Origin: Protula sp. h YS-2021
Taxonomy: Eukaryota; Annelida; Polychaeta; Sabellida; Serpulidae
Assembly (NCBI GenBank): GCA_949752745.1
Contig: OX457027.1
Span: forward strand, 15,305,916-15,369,915
DNA: 64,000 nucleotides
Direction of reading: 5' to 3'
Every line of letters starts with the position of its first letter. The first letter of the stretch is position 1. Positions 53,502-64,000 of this stretch are shown here, in pieces. A program made the position numbers and the translations under genes. Below the pieces are notes generated by a model. That model worked only from the letters and a program-made list of their open reading frames with translations. It did no database searches and had not been told where the DNA came from.

Positions 53502-54262
53502 AAAAGAGAGAGAATCGAGAAGGAGCGAGACAGAAGGGGAGCGGAGAGACAATGGAAAGATGGGGATAGAGCGAGAGAGAGGGAGCGGAGAGACAAGGAA
53601 AGATGGGGATAGAGCGAGAGAGAGGGGGAGCGAAGAGACAGGGAGAGGTGGGGATAGAGAGAGAGAGGGGGGAGCGGAGAGACAGGGAGAGGTGGGGATA
53701 GAGCGAGAGAGGGGGAGCGGAGAGACAGGGAAAGATGGGGATAGAGCGAGAGAGAGGGAGCGGAGATACAAGGAAAGATGGGGATAGAGCGAGAGAGAGG
53801 GGGAGCGAAGAGACAGGGAGAGGTGGGGATAGAGAGAGAGAGAGGGGGGGGAGCGGAGAGACAGGGAGAGGTGGGGATAGAGCGAGAGAGGGGGAGCGGA
53901 GAGACAGGGAAAGATGGGGATAGAGCGAGAGAGAGGGAGCGGAGAGACAAGGAAAGATGGGGATAGAGCGAGAGAGAGGGGGAGCGAAGAGACAGGGAGA
54001 GGTGGGGATAGAGAGAGAGAGGGGGGAGCGGAGAGACAGGGAGAGGTGGGGATAGAGCGAGAGAGAGGGGGAGCGGAGAGACAGGGAGAGGTGGGGATAG
54101 AGCGAGAGAGCGGGGGAACGGAGAGACAAGGAAAGGTGGGGATAGAGCAAGAGAGCGGGGGAGCGGAGAGACAGGGAAAGATGGGGATAGAGAGAGAGGG
54201 GGGATAACAGAAAGAAAGAATGAGAGAGACAGGCAGACAGAGACAGACGGAGAGGGAGAGAC
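53415..54262. repeat. 43-46-bp purine-rich minisatellite, about 16 copies
   Basis: Unit GAGAGACAGGGAGAGGTGGG then GATAGAGCGAGAGAGGGGGAGCG, with a short pure GA run at 53465-53498. The 351- and 322-codon minus-strand frames (SLSLYPHLSLSLRS repeats) are its translation and not genes. Confidence 0.95.
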
Positions 54263-54404
54263 AGAGGTCTTAATCTGAAAGGGTACAAATAAAAACAAGT
54301 ATTCTTTTAAATAACTAAACCAGTATATTGACGGCACGTCCTAGCTACAAGCAGATTAGAGGCTTTTAGAGACTTTTGAGCTGGTTTTGAAACAGAATAA
54401 ATAG

Positions 54405-54740
54405 ACATTGGATAGATGTCGCGTCCGAACGTCGGACCATTGTCCAGATTTAGTTTTATATGACCACTTAACCAACGTTTTCCCCAGACGTTGAAAAGAC
54501 ATCAGGAAAAGTCGTTGTATAGATATTCCTGAGATATCACAACCGTGCCAGAAATTTACTGGGGATGTTTTAATAATGTCATTAAGATCTCTTAAGGTGC
54601 TGTTGAGGTGCTATTACGTGAGCGATATGTTTATTTTCTCTCTTTCCAGCAAATATATCACTGTCGATCAGACGTAAATTCGACGTCATGACATCTTTTG
54701 TTGCATGTGAACGACGTCTATCCAACTCCTGTCAAACCTC
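54405..54740. repeat. Possible ACGTC-rich dispersed repeat, diverged
   Basis: Has GAACGTCGGACCATTG, CCAGACGTTGAAAAGAC and AATTTACTGGGGATG, resembling the family at 1.3 and 32.3 kb in motif content only. Confidence 0.35.
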
Positions 54741-55210
54741 GTACTGGATTAATTGACCCATTTGGAGGAACAGTAAGTTTAGGAGAAGTTTGATTTGGAA
54801 TCAGTAAAGAATCCAGAAGGGATTTATTAACCCTGCTGAAGATTCAGTTAGGCAAGACGCGTGGTGTAATTGGGTTTTCCACAGAATAAATACTCTGTAT
54901 TTATTTTATGGTTATTTCCAAGGCAAAAATGTTTGCAGTCAGTAATCATTAGTGGTTTTTTATTGTTTTCAGGTACAATGTGGTGAGGCAACAACAATGT
55001 GATCTGCACATGGGAAGAGTCTTTTTTATTGGAAAAAGACCAGCATGCTTTATTCAACAGTCCGTGGGGAGATTTTACTATTTCACTGGATTGCATTTTA
55101 CTTGTGCTGGTTTTGAACTGTGCCATTAGGGTTGTTGTTCTGTCATGTGACCTAATGTAAATTGAATAATCTTGAGTGGAAAATAAGAGACCTGTATAGA
55201 CAATACAAGT

Positions 55211-55919
55211 ATGTTTGGATACGCGGATGAATTTGAGGAGTATCGCGCCCGCGCCAATAGCGGTGGGGTTCTTCCTATGACGCATCAGCAAGCGCGTAAA
55301 ATCGCGCTACAGAATCGCGACGCAAAACTACAAAACAGGCCTGTATCCCACAGCAGTGCGGATAGCCAATCAGGGAGCTCCACGTCACCGCTTTTGAGCG
55401 ATGACGTAAACCAAAGCGTCATTCCAGTGGAAAAAGCCTATCAATCTTTTGAGATAAATCTCCATGACGACGTGAGGCCCCGAGTATACAGCATGCCAGC
55501 TCGGACGAATTCTCTTAAACTTAAACGTGTGGACCGAGATTCAAACACCTGTGTGTGTACACCCCCTCTTGGAAAAGCATTTAGCAAATCACCGAGCGGG
55601 TCTTATACATGCATCCATCACATTCGAAACTTCAATATCACTTCCCGCGGCCTTCAGAAAAATGAGGACGTCATTATTAGTCATTCTGTTAGTGATGAAC
55701 ACATGGCCAACCATCTCGGTGATGAGCTCCCGTGTAAGTGTAAATCCTGCGCGTGCGTGCTCAAGTGCAGCAGCTTAAACGGAAGTGCGTGTAGCGTGCA
55801 TTCGGCCGCAAACGGAGTGTTTCGTGCCGCTCTCGTGGGAAAGACCTCCGTTGGTAAAACAAGCATGCTACAAAAGTTCGCTGAAGCAAATACTGATATT
55901 TTCACGAATTCAAGCATGG
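55211..55919 (+). CDS. Rab/Ras-like small GTPase with long N-terminal extension, first coding exon
   Basis: Predicted GTP-binding switch protein, likely of membrane traffic or signalling. 236 codons plus one base run from ATG at 55211 (A at -3) to a consensus donor ATGG|GTAAGT. Residues 1 to ~200 are an extension with no known domain: a charged start (MFGYADEFEEYRARANSGG), a Ser-rich stretch (48-63), a basic patch (LKLKRVDR) and a cysteine cluster PCKCKSCACVLKC (174-186). At 203-219 comes the G-domain start VFRAALVGKTSVGKTSM, with the P-loop GKTSVGKT (Gly210, Lys216, Thr217). The exon ends in TNSSMG, the place of the Rab TIGVDF motif, so the intron splits that Gly codon. The switch and NKxD/SAK motifs must be on later exons, which I did not find in the window. 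Rab-like is my best call; RGK-like is the alternative. Confidence 0.75.
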
Positions 55920-57295
55920 GTAAGTAGTGACTTCCGTTCTGTCTATTTTTACACTCAAATTGCACTGTGATTTAGACTCGATTCACGGGGAGCTGGTTTT
56001 GTGTGTTGATGAAAGGAATGCCAGGCACCAGTTGTATAAAATAGACCATGAAAATAAGAAATCAAATATAGCCTAAGTGTTTACCAAATTTCCCAACACA
56101 AACAACCGGGGCATCCTTTTATTGAGGGTCAAAAGTGAGGTATTGTGCACATCTCATTCAACAACTTCCGGTGTCGTTCCACTCCGGTGTCATTCCACTC
56201 CGGTGTCATTCAACAACTTCCGGTGTCATTCCACTCCTCTGTATTGCACTTCACGACTTCATGCTGCGTCATTTATCAGACCCAATAATGATGGATAACA
56301 TATTTTTACAACCATTGTGAAAAAAAATTAGTGAATTAAAAATAGTAAGATGTCCATAAAAAGGCAGACACGATACTTTGTTGCTCTGAAATAATTATTT
56401 GATAACAAGTATTTTACTTACACACATAAATCTGACGGCGTGAATTTGGCCTTCAACGGATACGCTAATGGAATCCGTTACTCCAGAGTAAAACCGAGAT
56501 CGGAACGAGGCGTCACTTGTGTGTTAATGAGTGTAAAAGGCTGGTAACATGACGTTTTATAATTGGCAGTTTGTTTTGGGTTATTGTTGACTTGGGAGAA
56601 AACATTAACCTTGAGATCAACATTTCATAATTGGTTAATAATCTCTTCATGTTGACTAAACCAAGTCAATGTATGCTTTACTACTTGACTTAGCAAATAA
56701 CTGTAACATCTATTTGCGTTCAGGTCAACATTGAAAAATTATTGACCTGGGAATCGACCAATCAAAATACAGCTTTTTCCCAATTTATGAAACATTAACA
56801 GAGACGAAAGTCTCAAAAGTTGTACTATTGCTACCCGATGTAGGCACCATTGTTTTTTTTTTTGTTTTTTTTTTTTTGTGAGAACATCGTCGGAAAAAAA
56901 TGATGTTTCATGAACTTCTGACGTCGAATTTCGTCGTCATATTTTTTACAACAGAACCAAATATTGACCAGTTTCCCACGGCTAATTTCAACCTTGTTCC
57001 GGTGTCCCTGTCGACAAAGCAGCATCAGGCACATCCTACAGCTATAAAAATAACCTTGCTGCTTTCAACCGACAGGGTCACCAAAATGGTAAATAGAAAA
57101 GTGTCCTGCCATCGTCAAAAATATTCCGAGAACCAACAAAAATGAAGCCGGCCAGTTATGTGTCCAAAATTTGAATAAAAAAATGATTGGAATGGAGGAA
57201 AGTTCAGAAATTTCAGTTCTGCACTCTAATCACTTAAAATCACCCAAGATCTATCAAATAAATAGTTGAAATCATAGTGTTGTGATGTGTGACCC
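55920..57295. other. Probable first intron of the GTPase gene
   Basis: Begins with the GTAAGT donor. Includes a short CCGGTGTCATTCCACT repeat at 56165-56240. I looked for the next G-domain exon (switch I, DTAGQ) and did not see it. Confidence 0.45.
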
Positions 57296-57299
57296 GCTG

Positions 57300-57615
57300 C
57301 AACTCGAATCCTAATAACTTATGACCTTTATAATTTATAACCTTTTTAACGTATAACTGTTATAACTTATAACCTTTATAACTTATAGCCTTTATAACTT
57401 ATACTTAAAACCTTCACAACTTATAATTTATAACTGTTATAACTTAAAACCTTTAAAGCATAGTTTATAACCGTTATCTTATAACATTTATAACTTATAA
57501 CTTAAAACATTCATATTTTATAATTTATAACCTTTATAACTTAAAACCGGTATAACTTAGAATTTATAACCTTATCTTATAACCTTCATAACATATAACG
57601 TACAACTTTAGAACT
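57300..57615. repeat. TTATAACCTTTATAAC tandem repeat
   Basis: Degenerate 8-17 bp units of TAACTTATAACCTTTA. Confidence 0.88.
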
Positions 57616-57664
57616 TACAGACTTTGCAAAATTATACTTTACATGCTTTCATCGGCTCAGAGAG

Positions 57665-58455
57665 AATCAGTACTAGGACCACTCTTGCACCATGACGATC
57701 CAGGACCACCTTTGTACCATGAGGTTCAGTACCAGGACCACCTTTGTACCATGAGGATTAGTACCAGGACCACCTTTGTACCATGAGGTTCAGTACCAGG
57801 ACCACCTTTGTACCATGAGGATCAGTACCAGGACCACCTTTGTACCATGAGGATCAGTACCAGGACCACCTTTGTACCATGAGGATTAGTATCAAGACCA
57901 TCTTTGTACCGTGAGGTTCAGTACCATGACCACCTCTGTACCATGAGGTTCAGTACCAGGACCACCTTTGTACCATGAGGATTAGTACCAGGACCACCTT
58001 TGTACCATGAGGTTCAGTACCAGGACCACCTTTGTACCATGAGGTTCAGTACCAGGACCACCTTTGTACCATGAGGTTCAGTACCAGGACCACCTTTGTA
58101 CCATGAGGTTCAGTACCAGGACCACCTTTGTACCATGAGGTTCAGTACCAGGACCATCTTTGTACCATGAGGATCAGCACTAGGACCACCTTTGTACCAT
58201 GAGGATCAGTACCAGGACCACCTTTGTACCATGAGGTTCAGTACCAGGACCACCTTTGTACCATGAGGATTAGTACCAGGACCACCTTTGTACCATGAGG
58301 TTCAGTACCAGGACCACCTTTGTACCATGAGGTTCAGTACCAGGACCATCTTTGTACCATGAGGATCAGTACTAAGACCACTTTTGTACCATGAGGATCA
58401 GTTCTAGGACCACTTGTGTACCATGAAGTTCAGTACCAGGACCACTTGTGTACGA
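57665..58455. repeat. 32-bp minisatellite, about 24 copies
   Basis: Unit GAGGTTCAGTACCAGGACCA then CCTTTGTACCAT, very homogeneous with GGATCAG/GGTTCAG/GGATTAG variants. Confidence 0.96.
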
Positions 58456-58459
58456 ATTA

Positions 58460-60182
<1,723 letters not shown>

Positions 60183-60567
60183 TGTACTGCTTTTGAAAAA
60201 TTGTCAGTACTGACCTTATAAATTGACAATCACTTATAAATCGCTTACTCCCGATAACAACAACGTTGACGCATAACTTACTAATTGTTTATACATTTCA
60301 ACAAAACAGTTTAACGGTTTATAAATGTTCTTTAAATTACACTGAATTTCTCGCTGGCCATTTCTATTTCATTTTCTCGAAACTTGCAGTTATCTTGCAT
60401 TTTCAAAGCTTTATATTTGCCAACAGTAGTCCATTTTCACCGTTGATGTTGGTACGTATGGTTTTAAAATTTAAATATTTCTTTGAACATCCAAGTCTAC
60501 CACTGGAAATGCCACTAAAGCTGAAAATTGGCAATTGTTTGTCTGATAAAATTAATGGTACCAAATA

Positions 60568-60832
60568 TCCCCTACCCTCACACCCCAACCCCCATATCCC
60601 CCATACCCCAACCCTCATAACCCCCACCCACACCCCGTAATCCCCACACCCCAACCCTCACATTTTTTACACCCTCACCTCCACATCCGCCCACAGCCCC
60701 AAGCCCTCACAACCCCCACCCCAACCCCCTAACCCCCACATCCCCCACCCTACACGCCAACCTCCACCCCCACATCCCCCACCCTCACACCTCCCACCCC
60801 ACATCCCCCTACCCCCACCTTACCCCTTGATT
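60568..60832. repeat. C/A-rich degenerate repeat
   Basis: Units such as CCCCACACCCCAACCCTCAC. Resembles but is not a telomeric repeat. Confidence 0.8.
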
Positions 60833-61044
60833 TGTTGATAATCACTCCATCCGTGTTGGATTCAGTATTTCTTTAGCTTATCAATCCCGAAGTCTTCTCA
60901 TTGACATTTTCTCCAAAAGCAATAACCACAGTCTGTTTATGGAGTCACATCAACCCTCATATTGTTAACGTATAATTGAACACATATATCAAATTCTAGT
61001 GCATCGAGTAAGAAATATCATTATTGAAATAAGAGCTAGAGGAA

Positions 61045-61365
61045 AACCCAAGAATGCCTGTAGTTAGAAGAGAAACCAAGTAAACATGCAGTTAGAAGAA
61101 AACCCCCAAAAGCCTCTAGTTAGAAGAGACCCCAAGAAAGCCTGTAGTTAGAAGAAAACCCAAGGAAACCTGTACTTGGAGAAAAATCCAAGAAAGCCTA
61201 TAGTTAGAAAAAGCACAAGAAAGTCTGCAGTTAGAAAAAGCACAAGAAAACCTATAGTCAGAGGCAAATCCAAGAAAGCCTGTGCTTAGAAGAACGCCCA
61301 AGCAAGCCGGTAGTTAGAAAAAGCACAAGAAAGTCTGAAGTTAGAAGAAAACCCAAGGAAAATAT
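61045..61365. repeat. 28-29-bp minisatellite, about 11 copies
   Basis: Unit AGAAAGCCTGTAGTTAGAAG then AAAACCCA. Confidence 0.9.
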
Positions 61366-64000
61366 CATTGGTTTTGCTTATCCACTTAAGTTTATTCGTC
61401 TTAGCTAATCCAGTTTTAACTCGCTCTGTGAACTCTCAAGTTTTTCCCAGGTTTCATTTGATGCATATCTTGAATAACAGTGCTTTTGCAGTAAACAATT
61501 GTTTAATTAATTGAGTGAAAAATTTTGCCATTGCATGTAGTTATATAATCTACAACATAAGATGAGATTATTGCATGATGGCTTGATATTTTTCTGCGTA
61601 CTTTATGTCAAACGGAATATGCGGCGGAAAAATAAGTACATAGTGAACTTTCTTTGTACCCTCATATTTGACAGGATCAGTCTGTCAGAAAACAAAGGCT
61701 CTGATTCTCCAGCACAATGCTCATAGCCTCAATAGAATTAGAACCTGTGGTTCTATATTCCACAAGACACCATTAAGGTTCAAAATTTGGAAAATATCAA
61801 ATTTTGAAAACGATTTAATTTAATTTTATAGCGATTTCCTTTCCGTGTCAGGGCAAACAAAAAATTCAGCGCAAACAAAGTATTAATCTTTTCAGCAAAA
61901 TGTTAATTTAAAGCTTTAAAAATCGTGACATAACATTATATCACGCAACTTGCCTAGCTCTGTACGCTATTTCTTCGATCTTGAGGAAGAGCAATTAATA
62001 TAATTGAATTTGTTGTTTAATTACTTTCTTTACCATATAAAGCATGAACACCAGACGACTAACCTGTTGATATCATGCCTATAATTTCATATTTCACGTT
62101 TAATTACAAACAGATTAACACTGAGAAAAATGGATATTTCTAACAAGTTACTTGTTAATAAATGTGATCTTTTTAGCAATGGCCGACTATCACTTGCATA
62201 TTCTACACAAGTCATGTGATCTACTTAGCAATGATCCTTGATTAAAGATTAAAGATTTGCACTGAAAAGCATATGAGTTGTACTAAATTTTTAAGCATGG
62301 ACGCCATTCTATCTGTGTATTTCTTTGTTCTTGATCCAAACTTCAGACGGTTTGAACAGTTTCAATGTTTGAGAGTAAGATGTACAGCTTACATGTAAAA
62401 CATGTTTATCATATTTGTGCATAACCAAATACACATGCAGAACCTAGATTTTGCTTTGCGATAAAAAATACTTTGAAATTTGCATTTCAATAATTTCAAA
62501 ATATTTAAAAAATTTCAACGGCCAGAGTAGTAATAATTAACTAAAGTAAACCACCCACTCCAAAACTCAGAAAATATATTTTATATAACATGTGATATTA
62601 AAAAAACGAATAGAAACTATATTGACACTGAGTTTTTATATCAATAATAATGCATATCTAATAATCTAGAGGATCACGACTGATGGACTAATTCATGATA
62701 TGTGAGCTCTTTCTTCCTCTCTCAGTTTCCGGAAATTTCACTTTTTTACAGTGAGACAGGAAATGGAGCACAGACACTAACACTATAGAGTCTGTGATTC
62801 TTTATTAACTTTTCTTTGGTTTCTGCTTGCGCCTTGTCATATTTATCCGCACTTAGTTTCTTTGCCTTTATTCCCTTTGAGAAATATTTTTAAACTGCTT
62901 TTTTATTAGTCTTTTAAAGAAATAATAGAAATAATATGTATCTTTATCAATTGTTGTAACTATCTCAAAACTGTTCATGGTCTTTTTGGGCTTTTCTTTT
63001 CGTACTTGAATTATATTTCATTATATCTGATACTTTAGTCCCAATAGTAAGATAAACTTGGATTATCTTTATATGATATATATAAATTAACAATATTATA
63101 TATGGGAAAGAAGAAACTTACTTTGATAAATAGCTGTTTGAACAGTTCGTATTTGATCAAAGGGTTAAGTTGTATAAATTTGATAAACTGGATGTAATAC
63201 GTGTAAACCTCTCCATTTTAAACAAGCTGCGGTATCATAAACAAGATTATTAGGGCTCTAGAGCGTCAATAATGTCGTTTTTATTTTATGATGACGTATG
63301 TAAGACCAGACTGGCATCACATAATCAGGCACTTAGCAGTGGCAAAAGTAGACAACTAGAGGGTTACAACAACGACTCTTAGAAACTGCTTGCGACAGCT
63401 TTTCCGAGGGGTTCTTGGCATTGAAATGTTCTAATATTAGCACAACACAAATGTAAGGAATTATTGCAAGCCTTAATGTCAAGTTTGTCCAAAGTAAGAA
63501 GAAAAGTCGCAATGAAGTTAATCTATCCATGCTGAAGTAGTGGCATAAGCAGTGTAAAACTGACTTTCAGTTAAAAGAGGTCGGGACGCCGGGTTCATGC
63601 TTCATAAGAGTTTAAAAGCACACACCGAAGCAGTTTACAGCTGATCGACAGCCATAACGTCGATAATGGCCATAATGTCATAACAGCCACAACGTCATAA
63701 CGGCAATAACGTGGATAAATCGTTCAACCTTTTACTACTCGTTTGTACAAATCCAAATATATCGAAAAGTCTATAGAATATCAGGATCTGTAACGTATAA
63801 AATATTAAGATCTTGAATATACGGCATGAAAACTTGTAGACAGCGGTTGGCGGTCTGCTAACTCGGTAAATTTAGACCAGTTCAGGGCAATGTATGACCT
63901 GACATTCGACCAAATCCTTTCGTTTTAAGCAAAAAAAATGGTTCTGGTTATATAATAATTTTGTGTCATGTTACTCTAAACTGTTACCAGTAAACGACTT
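61366..64000. other. AT-rich DNA without firm genes
   Basis: The only frame of note is minus 63530-63333: a hydrophobic start MDRLTSLRLFFLLW followed by LEHFNAKNPS, a phrase that recalls ANF-type receptor ligand-binding regions. Too short to call. Confidence 0.35.

Noticed and set aside
53282..54337. 351- and 322-codon minus-strand frames, the longest in the window
   Set aside because: They are translations of the purine-rich 43-46-bp minisatellite; several frames on both strands are open with the same repeating peptide.
54848..55291. 147-codon minus-strand frame
   Set aside because: Overlaps the GTPase 5' region and first exon on the other strand; no domain and no splice support.
57665..58455. 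CRISPR-like regular array (32-bp repeat)
   Set aside because: Units are contiguous with no unique spacers and the DNA is eukaryotic; it is a minisatellite.
60568..60832. Telomere-like C/A-rich repeat
   Set aside because: Units are irregular (CCCCACACCCCAACCC), not (CCCTAA)n, and the tract is internal.

Overview
This is animal nuclear DNA, not bacterial. It is AT-rich and almost all non-coding, with two protein-coding loci I can support. Both are split by introns with GT-AG junctions. The window also holds LINE, Tc1, pogo/Tigger and probable Ginger transposon remains and a very large number of micro- and minisatellites. This mix suggests a marine invertebrate, plausibly a mollusc or another lophotrochozoan, but nothing here fixes the species.

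Region by region: (1) 1-4.7 kb, minus strand: six exons form the 5' part of a digestive-type M14 metallocarboxypeptidase gene. They encode a signal peptide, an activation propeptide and the start of the catalytic domain up to the first two zinc ligands; the rest lies beyond the left edge. (2) 5-12.7 kb: a 30-bp minisatellite, a 61-bp satellite of about 18 units, a 38-bp minisatellite and AT-rich DNA without recognisable genes. (3) 12.8-14.1 kb: a broken, 5'-truncated LINE reverse transcriptase on the minus strand. (4) 14-22 kb: AT-rich DNA, one copy of a ~525-bp dispersed repeat, a minisatellite followed by a possible terminal exon, and a tRNA-like sequence. (5) 22.2-23.5 kb: a 1.23-kb element with long inverted ends that begin TGTTACAGCGG. 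It carries the cysteine-rich C-terminal domain I associate with Ginger-type integrases and lies inside TA microsatellite DNA. (6) 24.2-32.9 kb: minisatellites, a homopurine tract, the inverted second copy of the 525-bp repeat, a CATATG-rich inverted repeat and ACGTC-rich dispersed repeats. (7) 33.4-37.4 kb: a minisatellite, a dead Tc1-like transposase and a short Tigger-like element inserted in a tandem repeat. (8) 38-54.3 kb: fold-back elements, many minisatellites, a CpG-richer patch and one unidentified 186-residue reading frame. (9) 55.2-55.9 kb, plus strand: the first coding exon of a Rab/Ras-like GTPase with an unusually long N-terminal extension; its later exons were not found. (10) 56-64 kb: more minisatellites and AT-rich DNA.

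The two genes show no functional connection. Most long open frames here are translations of tandem repeats and are not genes. Exon boundaries of the carboxypeptidase were derived by hand and all phases agree. Boundaries and copy numbers of repeats are approximate, and family assignments come from memory of the families, not from a search.
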